Shown here: piece after piece, positions 34,906-44,833 of the stretch
How the letters are laid out: each line of letters begins with the position of its first letter
Numbering within the stretch: the stretch's first letter is position 1
Assembly (NCBI GenBank): GCA_025331125.1
Contig: JAOALB010000056.1
Span: forward strand, 62,001-126,000
Source of the DNA: Mycogone perniciosa
Taxonomy: Eukaryota > Ascomycota > Sordariomycetes > Hypocreales > Hypocreaceae
Direction of reading: 5' to 3'
DNA: 64,000 bases
Program-made: the position numbers and the translations under genes
The notes under the pieces: model-generated
The model's input: only the letters and a program-made list of their open reading frames with translations
Database searches by the model: none
Told to the model about the DNA's origin: nothing

Positions 34906-37900
34906 TCATCTTCCTTTCCCTCGCCCCCTTCCTCTACCTCTGCCTCTACCTCTTCCTCTACCTCTTCCACCACCCCTTGATTGTCCTAGCCCTAAACCTC
35001 GACTGTCGCCAGCACCGGCCGCGAGACCTGTGGATGGCATATCTTCATCATCCGTAGAATTCCCAGAGCTGGACCAGCCACCTGACTTATCGGATTCCGG
35101 AGTTGCATCCGAGAGCCTCACAATGGTAGGCCCACGTGTCAGTCTACTTTGTCGTGAGGGCTCTGAAACATCTTTACCATCTTTGCTGATGGATAAGGCC
35201 GACAATGAAGACACTTCTTTGCCCTCTTCGGCGGTAGCAATTGCTTCATCTATCGGACTTTGCCTTTCCCTCGGTGCCGTAGGAGTGATATCCTTGTGCA
35301 ACTGCTTGGCTTGGTCCGATGTTTTTGAGGCATCCTGCGACTTACGCTGGCCAATCCTGAACGTCTTACCTTGCAGAGCCATCCGCTCGGCCATGGACAT
35401 GAATTGCAAATTCGCAGGCACAGTTTTCCCGACTGATGGGCTTTCCAACACAGCTTCCGATCGCCGCGGCCTGCCTCTTTTCTTCGGTGGAGGCGGAGTA
35501 TCGACCTTGTTATGCCACTCTTGGTCTTCATCCACATCGATCTCTACCTTCACACTAGAAGCTGCAATCGTGGTGACTCCTAAACGTCTTGGACGCCTAC
35601 GTTGCAGTTGTTCAGCTTCTTTGTTGGTACTATCCTGTTCTGTGCACTCAGCTATTTCGCTCGCGATTTGTGTTTTCAACTCATCGGGGGCTTGATTATG
35701 ACTGGAACCTGCATTTCTTTGTTGATCAGCTTGTCCGGAGGCCTCGTCATCATGAGTCGCTGCAAGTGAATGTAGAATGGACTTTCTCGGGCGTCCTCTC
35801 CCTCTCTTAATGCTTCCACCCTCAGCTGATGGGGTGAGCGGAGTTGGACTACTAGTGGCCGAGAGTGACACTACTGCAGAAAGTCGCTTTGGAGGCCGAC
35901 CTCTCCTTCTAGGAATTGAGTCTTGGTTCGTAACCTGCACATCTTGCGGTTTCGGTGTCGAAGACACGTCCAGCTCGTGTTGCTTGATGACTGGACGCAC
36001 AGCCTCTGCCGCAAGATCGATGGTATCGCTGTGCTCATCATTTAGCTCTACCTCCTCTGCTGATGGTTGAATACTCTGGAAAATGACCGGTTCTGACTCT
36101 TCTATATCGTCCACGTCCATGTAATCTACCTCCACATATGACGCACGGGGCTTGGCGTGTCGTAGTGCTGGTTCATTGGCATCAAATCGTGGCATCGTCG
36201 TTTTCTTCTCTACAGGACGTCCTGGGCCTTCCTGAAATGCCTCTGCCTGCTTATCGGAAAGACCCTTTGGGACTACCAGTGTAGGTCTAGACATCGGCGC
36301 CTGAGGAGAGGATGTGGGCCTTTCGTCGAAGAGAGCCGGGTCCATGCTATCAAGAAAGTCTGTTGGCTCGGCAGCGAGTCGAAGCTTCTTGTGGTGACTT
36401 TTGGAGATGACAAAGTCCGGATCCTCATTTTCTCGTTTGGCCTTTCTTTTGGCTGCCCGAATTGACTTCTTGACATATTCAGATACACCAGGTTCGTCAA
36501 GTTGTATAGACTCTGTAGAAGGAGCTTGGTATGGGTCAAATAAGATTTTGTCCGGCGTATCATCCTGTTCATAATACCCCATGCCAATTCGCTGGCGCGC
36601 AAAAACAGACGGGTCAGGATATAAAGATGAATCAACACCATCGCCAATTGGCCCACTGCTTGAGACGGCAAGAGTGTCTGCCGATCCCGCATCACCATCA
36701 AGGTTGTAGGTGGGCTCATGGACTGGGTAGTCGGCCATGGCAACTCCACCTCGACCAAGGACATGGTTCTGATCTCCGTAGCTGTTAATGGCCGACGGCT
36801 CTTCCACGCTGGTAGCTCCTGGATCATGCGTGGAATCGGTGTCAGTCTGCATCCTGCGCTCTGCTTCTACTTGTTCTGTCAAGTCCTGAGCCTTGGCATT
36901 GTCAGCTTGCTCTCGCAAGCGTTGCATTCTTTTGCTGTTCTTGCTGCGGCTTTCTTCTCCTGCAGCCTTTAGCCAAGACAGATTATGAACCCGAAAGTCA
37001 ACAAGCGCTTCAACACTACGATCGTCAGCGATCCGCCGTGTGTCATGTCCAAGCAATGTGTTCTTTGGTGTATATGGCTTTGTGTTGCCAGCACGACGAC
37101 AATAACCGCAGTTGCATATGCCCAAACATTTGGGACACTGCCAATGTTCATCCTCGAGAACTTTTTGAGGCATCAAATCGAAAGCGCGGTATAAAACACC
37201 ATAGCAATACCCTTCGGTGCAGCCGGGGGTTGTACATAGATGCACCCTGTAGCTATAATCTGGGTGGCAACATACATGACACTTGCGTAGTTCACCCTTC
37301 TTCTTCTTTCTCTTCGGTTTCTTGTTTGGTTTTTCATCGTCCCCTTGCTCGGAGTCACTGGGCGTCTTTTCGCGCTCTGGCTTCGTGATATCTTTCCAAG
37401 GACGTCTTCGTAGTGCCTCTTGGCAGATTTGTGCGACTGACTTCTTCCCCGCTCTCTGTCGGGCTATCTCGAGAGGTTGCGGAGAGTGTCGTAAGTCCAC
37501 ATAGCCATCGTTCATGATGACCGTGGCCCGCCAGATTTCATAGCTGTCAACCAATTCTGACCAAGACCATTGTTCACACCACTGAAGACCGGAGAGACAG
37601 GCGCACGAGCGGCCCATTGAGTAGCATTCCATGCAAACATCATAGGCATCTTCCTCCCCATCAACTAAAGTTCGGACGCAGTGTTTGCAAGTCAGAAATC
37701 GATTGAAGATATTCGATCGACAGTAGGAGCAAGTAATACAAGAATCGAACGGGAGGAACTCGACCTCTTTTTCTTTGAATGTAAATATCTCGTCAATAAG
37801 AATTTCGGTAAAGAGACCGAACAGCTTCTTGAAATCTGCTGCCAGCTGCTTTGCACGGGGGGGATTCCTGATGATGTCCTGCCCAAGTCCCATGAAACTC

Positions 37901-39090
37901 ATTTGTGTGAGTTCAGCTTTTTCCTCCATATCATGAAGTTCTTTGTGGTAATTTTGCAGTGTATAATAGACGATGGCTTTATTCTTGTACTGCTCATCGC
38001 GACAGACCAAACGGGCTTTAGGGAGTGCCTCATGCAAGGCAAGGTCGAGCGTCTCCGCCGTCGTGCGATTCCAGGCAACTTTCATGGTTCTAGTGCCCCT
38101 GTTCCAGACCTGATGAGCTGCAAGAGGAGGAATAAGAATCAAGTCGCCAACGCGTTGTTCGACAATGTAAACATCAAATGGGGCCTTTTTCCAAGCATTG
38201 ATCTGGGCGAAGTGCTTCTCTATCTCAATGTCATGGCCAAGCATCGAAAGAAAGTATTCTCGAACAACTTCACGATCCTTGCTTTCGGTCATGAACCATA
38301 TTGAACTTCCAGGGTTTTCTCCATTTTCTTCCCTAGACGCCTCGACCATGATGTTCTGTCCCAGTGAGGCACACATCTCACGGTGTGCCGGTGTGTATGT
38401 ACCTTCATGACCAATGTAGCACATAAGATTTTGGGCGCGCATCTCCTCGGGCAAACTAGACATGAGGTCCCCCGCTGGGGCCGCAGTAGCCTCACTCCGA
38501 AAGATGTTATCATCCTGCGTCTGTCTCTCGCCTGTGGTTGATACATTCTCGTTTAAGTAGAAAAGGTTCGGATGAATGACCTTTTGTAACGCATTGCGCC
38601 ACTCCTCGGGGCAGTCGATATCTTTGAGGTAGAGTCGCTGCCGGCGCTCGTCGCGGAAAGTGTGGGGAGTCCATTGGTTCGTGAGCTGCTTCATCGCACG
38701 TAGATAATGCCCAGTCGTCATGGGGATATCAGCAGCATTGGTAATGTCTCGCACGTTCTCCTCTGTGGAATTCCTGCGTTAGCATTTCACCAGATACAAG
38801 GCTTGATAGGAGGACACACGCTTCTTGTTGTAGGTTTCCTCAAGCCAATCCGCATTGAAAAGCCATTGGGGCAGAACCGAGTCCCAGCCGTCAATGACTA
38901 GAGGCTTTCCACCAGCTATGACATGGATAGTGACGAGCTTCTCAAACTCCTGTTGCCCAAGGTTGCGGATTTGCGCTCGCGAAACTCGCTGGACCCATTT
39001 GAAATTCGGCGTGCGATCGACCAAGGCGGGCAGGTCGAGATCTGGTGGTATCGGGTCAAATTTCGCCTGCGGATGTTGTGCGCTAGGCAT
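34906..39090 (-). CDS. JmjC-domain chromatin protein with 4CXXC zinc finger and AT-hooks
   Basis: Exons are 38820-39090 and 34906-38762, with a 57-nt intron, giving 1,375 residues. Start MPSAQHPQAKFDPIPPDL; the intron joins LEETYNKK to QENVRDITNAADIPMTTGHYL. The JmjC-like core has HRE (about residue 215, TPAHREMCASLGQ) and a distal histidine in IPPLAAHQVWN (about 305), compatible with Fe(II)/2-oxoglutarate binding. A cysteine-rich region around 440-480 (CSYCRSN, CKHC, CMEC, CACL) is followed by a second one (about 578-652: CHVCCHPDY, CTTPGCTEGYCYGVL, CPKCLGICNCGYC) resembling zf-4CXXC_R1. Three AT-hook cores lie at about 1046 (RRGRPPKR), 1081 (GRGRPRKS) and 1188 (KRGRPRR). The C-terminus is an (RG)n tail. 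It is likely a nuclear histone demethylase-like regulator; activity is not proven by the motifs. Confidence 0.88.
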
Positions 39091-39736
39091 CTTGCTGATG
39101 TTGCTCGAGGCAGCGCATCAAGAATGCTGTAACCACAGATTGGAGGTTCAGTGATGCGCGTCGAGCATCACCACCCATGGATGCGTGCCTGGGTAGATTC
39201 AAAATAAAAAAGGCATAATACCGATAGGAAAGCTCCGGCTTGACGGGTCACAATGACATGGGGAGCGTTGTTAGGATACCGAAGTTCTCCTCAGATGGTT
39301 CCGCTATGCGATAACCGGCAGTGTTCGTTCGGTTGGTCCTCGTCTTTGGAGCCCGCGCGTCTTATTAATCTGTCTACCTCTCTCTACCTCTACGAACGTG
39401 CAGCGCCCACGGAGAGGTACATCCAGCGTGCTTCGTGCTAAAGGCTACCTAGGCGGGTACTTCGTAGTAGACCAACTCATTGTCCTGGCATCTCACGTGA
39501 TCACGTTCCTCATACGTGTAAATGCAACGGACATATTGGAATTTGGAGCATCCTGTGACGACAGCATGGCCCTGTCGAGGGCTTAGGAATGGCCGGAAAG
39601 TTCAAGTCATAAGACTATCAACGTAAGTACTATGCAATTGGTAGCGATTTCAACTTTTTCCCTTCGCAATTCCTAAACTCATGTTCACATTGCACAATCT
39701 ACCATTCATACTAACTCGAATTTTTCAGAGTAATCA
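39091..39736. other. Divergent promoter region JmjC gene / COQ2
   Basis: This 646-bp region between start codons contains TCACGTGA at 39493-39500. On the COQ2 side it has a probable leader intron, 39623-39728: donor GTAAGT, branch TACTAAC about 20 nt before TTTTTCAG, ending 8 nt before the COQ2 ATG. Confidence 0.6.
39493..39500. promoter_or_regulatory. TCACGTGA in the JmjC/COQ2 divergent promoter
   Basis: This is an exact TCACGTGA followed immediately by TCACG, giving overlapping half-sites. It lies about 400 bp upstream of the JmjC gene and about 237 bp upstream of the COQ2 ATG. Confidence 0.5.
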
Positions 39737-41008
39737 ATGAGGCAAAGTGTGCTTCCCAGGGCTTCGACCTGGAATACCTTGCGATGGCTACCTAGGAATG
39801 GCCCTGGTGCTCCAGCATGGGCTCAGCCTCGCTTGTTCTTGCCCTCAGTTCCTGGAAATCTTGCTTGGCCATGGGTTTGTCGCCAACAAGTTACTGCCTT
39901 CCACCAGACACAAAGGCGCCTGCGGCCAGCGAACAAAGATCTCAACCCAGCTATCAATGAGATTTTACCAGAGTACGCACCATCCAAGACAGGGATCTTG
40001 TCAGTAATTCCCAAGTCATGGGTGCCATATGCCGAACTTATTCGAATCGACAAACCAACCGGTACCTACTATCTTTTCTTTCCCTGCCTCTTTTCGACGC
40101 TGATGGCAGCCCCAATGGCGGATCCCATGGCCTCACTCCCTTCAGTGGTCGGTACCACACTTTTGTTCTTTACTGGTGCATTGATAATGCGCGGTGCTGG
40201 CTGCACTATTAATGATCTCTGGGACCGAAATCTTGATCCACATGTGAGGCGGACTCGGTTGCGACCGATTGCCCGCGGCGCAATTACCCCCTTCCAAGGT
40301 ATCGTGTTCACCGGGGCCCAGCTCCTTACTGGATTGGGCATCTTGCTTCAGTTTCCGTTGCCGTGCCTCTTCTATGGAATTCCGAGTCTCTTGTTCGTTG
40401 CCTCCTATCCGTTGGCCAAAAGAGTTACTTACTATCCCCAATTCGTTCTTGGTTTGACTTTTTCTTGGGGTGCCATCATGGGGTTTCCCGCTCTTGGTAT
40501 CAATCTCCTCTCCCATTCCTCCGCACTCACCGCTGCCGCCTGTCTTTACACTTCAAACATTGCCTGGACTGTTCTGTATGACATGATCTATGCTCATATG
40601 GACATCAAGGATGATGCTAAAGCTGGCATCAAGAGCATCGCCTTGAAGCACGACAAGCAAACCAAGCAAGTCCTCGCAGGGCTAGCAATAACACAAGTTG
40701 CTCTCCTGAGTGCAGCTGGAGCGGCAGCTGGAGCGGGGCCAGCGTTCTTCCTCGGAAGTTGTGGCGGAGCTCTCGTCACATTGGGAATCATGATCAAACG
40801 AGTGAATCTGAAGAGTGTCAAGGATTGTTGGTGGTGGTTTGTGAATGGCTGTTGGATAACTGGGAGCGTCATCAGTCTCGGCTTGGCCGCAGACTACGTT
40901 TCTCGAGCCGTGCAACAACCTCGAAAAGACGCTGCTCTGACAGGGGAGGAGTCCCGTGCTTTGAGTACCGGACCTGATAAAAATAGAAAAAACAATTACC
41001 AGCTATAG
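39737..41008 (+). CDS. COQ2: 4-hydroxybenzoate polyprenyltransferase, mitochondrial (Coq2)
   Basis: Coq2 attaches the polyprenyl tail to 4-hydroxybenzoate in the inner mitochondrial membrane, a committed step of ubiquinone synthesis. It is a single uninterrupted coding exon of 423 residues, probably preceded by a 5' leader intron. The N-terminus (MRQSVLPRASTWNTLRWLPRN) is Arg/Ser/Trp-rich without acids, as in a mitochondrial presequence. Both UbiA Asp-rich motifs are intact: NDLWDRNLD (about 159-167) and YDMIYAHMDIKDD (about 281-293), the binding sites for the prenyl diphosphate and magnesium. RIDKPTGTYYLFFPC and several hydrophobic helices are also typical. The C-terminus is hydrophilic. It is divergent from the JmjC gene. 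Confidence 0.96.
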   Translation: MRQSVLPRASTWNTLRWLPRNGPGAPAWAQPRLFLPSVPGNLAWPWVCRQQVTAFHQTQRRLRPANKDLNPAINEILPEYAPSKTGILSVIPKSWVPYAELIRIDKPTGTYYLFFPCLFSTLMAAPMADPMASLPSVVGTTLLFFTGALIMRGAGCTINDLWDRNLDPHVRRTRLRPIARGAITPFQGIVFTGAQLLTGLGILLQFPLPCLFYGIPSLLFVASYPLAKRVTYYPQFVLGLTFSWGAIMGFPALGINLLSHSSALTAAACLYTSNIAWTVLYDMIYAHMDIKDDAKAGIKSIALKHDKQTKQVLAGLAITQVALLSAAGAAAGAGPAFFLGSCGGALVTLGIMIKRVNLKSVKDCWWWFVNGCWITGSVISLGLAADYVSRAVQQPRKDAALTGEESRALSTGPDKNRKNNYQL

Positions 41009-41172
41009 CACCTGAATGGTTTGAATTTTTGAAATTTTGAAGAGACCTTCTGATCTATTTTTCAATCCTAGTCTCCCATGATCAAAACCCAACCTGTTAT
41101 GCCGATGCAAGCAAACCGTTGTGACTCCTCATGAGAAATGTGTGACATTGCCCCCCTTCCAAATAACAATCT

Positions 41173-41684
41173 TTACGACCGAGGCTTCTCCTTCTTCTCC
41201 TTCCACAGAGCAAGCAGACCCACACCCGAGACCTTGACGACCTTGAATCGAACACCGGGAATATCACCCTTGGCCTTGCCCTTGCGACCGAAACCAGCAA
41301 GCAGCACTTCGTCGTTCTCGTCCACAAAGTTCAGGCAACCGTCGTTGGGGACTATCAATCATCATCAGTCACAATCTTCAATCGCACAGCCCTCACGCCC
41401 GCAAGAGGTGTGAGAAGAAACATACCGAAAGCTGTAACCTTCTTTCCGTTCTTAATCAACTGAACTCGGACACACTTTCGAATGGCAGAGTTGGGCTGCT
41501 TGGCTTCGACGCCGACTTTCTCGAGAACAATGCCCTTGGCATGGGATGAGCCACCGAAGGGCGAGGACTTGAAAGCAGTGCCCAGAGCACGCTTCTTATA
41601 GGCGAGATCGGCCCATTTCTGGTCCTTCCGGTTCGTTCGCAGCTTACGAGCGGCGTTGAGACCACGGGGTTTGCCGCCAGCCAT
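41173..41684 (-). CDS. RPS23: 40S ribosomal protein S23 (uS12)
   Basis: uS12 lies at the decoding centre of the small subunit. Exons are 41426-41684 and 41173-41351, separated by a 74-nt phase-1 intron, giving 145 residues, exactly the eukaryotic length. The protein starts [20 protein letters not shown]; most relatives have MGKGKPRG, a minor difference. Conserved blocks are [21 protein letters not shown], then across the splice [28 protein letters not shown], including the loop proline hydroxylated in other eukaryotes, and [12 protein letters not shown]. It is divergent from the next gene across 320 bp carrying two CACGTG cores, and convergent with COQ2. Confidence 0.98.
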
Positions 41685-42004
41685 GATTGCTTCGCAATGT
41701 CAGCAAAATGCGTCTAGTTGGGTTTACGGGTTTATGTGAGGGAGCTGGGTCGCATCAAACGTACCGATTTATGCTGATATCGCGATAATGGTTGGGGGTA
41801 ATGTGACGACGGCAGAGTAACGAAAGCTTGACTTGGGCTACGGAAATTCAAGTAGGGTTTTCAGACCCTAGAGAGGAAAGTCTGGACCACGTGCTGACAG
41901 TCACGTGATTTAACTACGTGACTCGGATAAGCCAATATCCGAGCCCGATAACGTCTACCCAATCAACGGCGAGCGTCTCACTCAGCCTTTGCTTCCTACC
42001 TATT
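41685..42004. promoter_or_regulatory. Divergent promoter RPS23 / uncharacterised gene with E-boxes
   Basis: Within 35 bp there are CACGTG (41888-41893), the palindrome TCACGTGA (41901-41908) and TACGTGA (41915-41921). Such clustered CACGTG/ACGTGA cores fit bHLH or Cbf1-type binding sites, possibly shared by the ribosomal protein gene and its divergent neighbour. Binding is inferred. Confidence 0.5.
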
Positions 42005-42874
42005 ATGAACGCTATTAGACCAATGACTGAACCAATTCTCCGTGATGCCATGTCGCTGATAACAAAACCCAAAAGCAAGCAGCGGGTCCCACCACCGGTT
42101 TTGTTTCTACATCCATCTCCCGGTACTTCACATGTCTCGCTTCCTGGCATCTTGGCGCCTGGAGCCCAAGTTCCTGGGCCTCATAATCTGAAATGGGATC
42201 CCTCCAACGTTGATATCAGTGCATCTTCTCGTTCTGGATCAGCAGTACCACCTGAGCAGCAGCGCCTGAGTCGCATATTACAAAATACGGAAAGTTCTCG
42301 CGGATCCGATAGGACAGATGCCTTGTGGGCCGAAATGCAAGCCACCTTAGAGGAGGTGGAATTGTCAGCTTCAGAAGGCACCCACGTATTTGGACCTGAG
42401 CATGACCGCAAGCTCGCGGACTTACGCACCGCCCAAATCGCTCTTGCACAAGCATGGGCTAGAAGTGAGGCAGATGACGCTATAGAAACGACACTTCATG
42501 ATCATACAACCGCCGCGACAGGTGATGAACTGCCCAACTTGAAAGTTGCTTTATCAGATCCGCCGAAGCCCGGTGCCGGAGAGGGGACCGATGCAGCGAG
42601 AAGCACCGCCGGTACGGCCAGTGGACGGCCCGGGAGCAGCAGCGGCGGAGCAGATCGCCTAGGCGCCAAGCTGGACGAGGAAACAGAAGTTGACATTCTT
42701 CATGCCAGGAAGCGCCGTGAGGCAAACGACGAATACTTCCAACGTGTTAACAATGGTGTTATCGATGTCGTTGCCAAATTGGAATCTGTAGCGGTGGCTA
42801 TGCGAGTAGTAGAGCAAGAAACGAAGGATCTCTGGAATGAGAACGCTAGTCTGCCTAATAGCGGGAAGGTATGA
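42005..42874 (+). CDS. Uncharacterised protein, 289 residues, coiled-coil C-terminus
   Basis: I do not recognise the family. I start at the ATG of MNAIRPMTEPILRDAMS; the second methionine (MTEP, 42023) is an equally good start. The first 90 residues are Pro/Ser-rich. The middle (DALWAEMQATLEEVELSASEGTHVFGPEHDRKLADLRTAQIALAQAW) and the C-terminal part (LHARKRREANDEYFQRVNNGVIDVVAKLESVAVAMRVVEQETKDLW) look helical and heptad-like and are the probable conserved regions. Between them is a Gly/Ser-rich linker. There is no membrane segment or catalytic motif. The stop codon lies inside AAGGTATGAAC, which also reads as an intron donor, so a longer spliced C-terminus cannot be excluded. Its promoter is shared with RPS23. 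Confidence 0.65.
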   Translation: MNAIRPMTEPILRDAMSLITKPKSKQRVPPPVLFLHPSPGTSHVSLPGILAPGAQVPGPHNLKWDPSNVDISASSRSGSAVPPEQQRLSRILQNTESSRGSDRTDALWAEMQATLEEVELSASEGTHVFGPEHDRKLADLRTAQIALAQAWARSEADDAIETTLHDHTTAATGDELPNLKVALSDPPKPGAGEGTDAARSTAGTASGRPGSSSGGADRLGAKLDEETEVDILHARKRREANDEYFQRVNNGVIDVVAKLESVAVAMRVVEQETKDLWNENASLPNSGKV

Positions 42875-43454
42875 ACCCAAACTTGGAGAATTCTGGGTTG
42901 TTGTCAGACCATAAACATCTCTGTAAATATCTCTGTCTGGTCATTGACGTGCCTGTCAAGTTCTGGAGGATGGTGGATCCAAAGTTGACACATACATTTC
43001 TTCACATTACAAGCTATTAATCAAATTGACATCTTAGGCGCTGCCACTGTTACAGCAAGACAAATTACTATTAACCTCCCCGTCATGCCAGCACTCTAAA
43101 TAGCATACGGCGGCCTAAAAAGTCTGGGCCAGTGCGATGTATACAGAATCAAGATATTAGTACCTGTATTCAACGAAGGCAAGCAATAAACATGAAATCT
43201 TGTTGCGAAATATTGCGTGTTGATGATTCGCTGGTACAGAGCCCACTCTAACTTGCATAGGTTCATAGTACATAGGTACTCGTACACACAGGATCGGGCC
43301 GGGTTAATGGTTGACGCGTACCTGTAAGCCTTGGTCATTCGCCACGGTCGACTTGTCCCGCATGTGCCGTCACCAACTCTGCTTTTGTCAACGACAAACT
43401 TGCCAGCGTCAATCTGTCTAATAATACACAAATCTCTACGCACTCTCTATCAAT
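42875..43454. other. Intergenic, no gene recognised
   Basis: This 580-bp stretch between two plus-strand genes has no recognisable protein. The second half is presumably the promoter and leader of the I9-inhibitor gene. A direct repeat AAATATCTCTGT occurs near 42915-42935. Confidence 0.4.
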
Positions 43455-43797
43455 ATGAGACTTCTTACCCATCTTGTTGCGGCTCTGGCCATCCTACCTG
43501 CCGCAATGGCTGTTGACCAGAAGAAGTCTGCTATCGTCTGGTTCGACAACGATGCGACGCCCGATTCGGTCATTAATCGGGCCAAGGACGACATTATTAA
43601 GGCTGGCGGAATCATCACTCATAATTATTCCATCCTCAGGTAAATTCGCGATGACCATAGTTGTATGTGACACATGCTGATTGGCCCACAGGGGATTCGC
43701 TGTCATCGCTCCAGAGAAAGCTCTCGCATCAGTGCAGGCGTGGGGTGTTGAGTACTCCATGAGAGTTGAGGAAGATGATATGGTATCGAATCTATAA
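43455..43797 (+). CDS. Small secreted I9-type proteinase inhibitor (subtilisin propeptide-like)
   Basis: Exons are 43455-43639 and 43692-43797 with a 52-nt phase-2 intron, giving 96 residues. The first 19 residues (MRLLTHLVAALAILPAAMA) form a signal peptide. The mature part has the inhibitor-I9/propeptide fold pattern: SAIVWFDNDATPDSVINRAKDDIIKAGGIITHNYSIL, then across the splice RGFAVIAPEKALASVQAW and the closing strand YSMRVEEDDMVS. Fungal relatives (Pbi2-type and secreted versions) inhibit or chaperone subtilisin-like proteases. No protease gene is adjacent, so it is a free-standing inhibitor rather than a pro-domain. Its target is unknown. Confidence 0.85.
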
Positions 43798-44833
43798 TCA
43801 ACGACCTAACCGCGACAACGGAGGAACATGGAGCGTTAGACGAAGGTATCAACCGTACATGGCGTTGGACACTTGATATTTGGCAAATGGGATCTGGGAA
43901 ATGGATTTTTATGATACCTGCCGGCTTGACGGCGATTACCGTCACTATCGTGTTAGTTGGACCTGGCGTTGACTTGGAATTCTCATAACTTGCTCTGTTT
44001 GTAAGAAATACCGGTAACACTCCCCAAGCTGCACCATGATGGCATGGTGCAGTCATAGTTATACAAAGTAATTCTGTGAACGCTATTCTGGCATATAAGT
44101 CGTTATATTAAGGCGCAGGAAGAGGCGATCGCAAAGATGCTCGGAACGGTGAAGCAATAATACCTCAGAGCATGCATAGCCTTGGATGACATCCACTACG
44201 GAGTAGGACTTCGTACTTCCCCCCGTGCGTCGAAGGCTTACACACCTCGGCCCTCACCTACTGGCCGGTAGATAGAATATACCTAATTAGTACTAAACGC
44301 AGAAATATGTATGTATCCTTGTGTATCTACAATTGAACGTATATTCGCCATGTCCTTGAGCGATGAGTTTCTGCCCCTTCTTCGCTGCCTTGTGCCAAGT
44401 GAGCATACCATTAGTAGTAGTGGCAGTACTCCGTAGAGTAGCGAAATTACATCAGTAGGCATGAACAACGATGTGGTCTGTGCGGCAGCATCTCAACCCC
44501 ATACTCTCATTCTATCTTCTCGGATCAGCATTTGAATGCAATAAGACCTAATTGTGCTATTCTTCCCCTTACACCTAGAAGTACTACGAATATTCCTCCC
44601 TTTTGCTGGCTTGAAAATAGGGGGACCCGAGACCCTGCCCTGCTACGCAGGAATGACGGACGAAGCACCTCCAATCATCTTGTCCGAGTAGTAGCTTCAG
44701 GCCCGATATGCCGGCACCCGCCACACTCCCTCCCTGGTATCAAGTTGTCGAGTCTTGCATAGCAATCCACATCAAGCCCCTAGCCGCCAGAGCGCACTGT
44801 AATCACCTCACGACCTAGTCAACAGCCCCAAAG
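43798..44833. other. Intergenic, 1.0 kb upstream of HookA
   Basis: No gene is recognised. TACGGAGTA-type motifs occur at 44198-44207 and 44426-44435, plus TAGTAGTAGTGG at 44412. The last 150 bp are probably the HookA promoter and leader. Confidence 0.45.
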
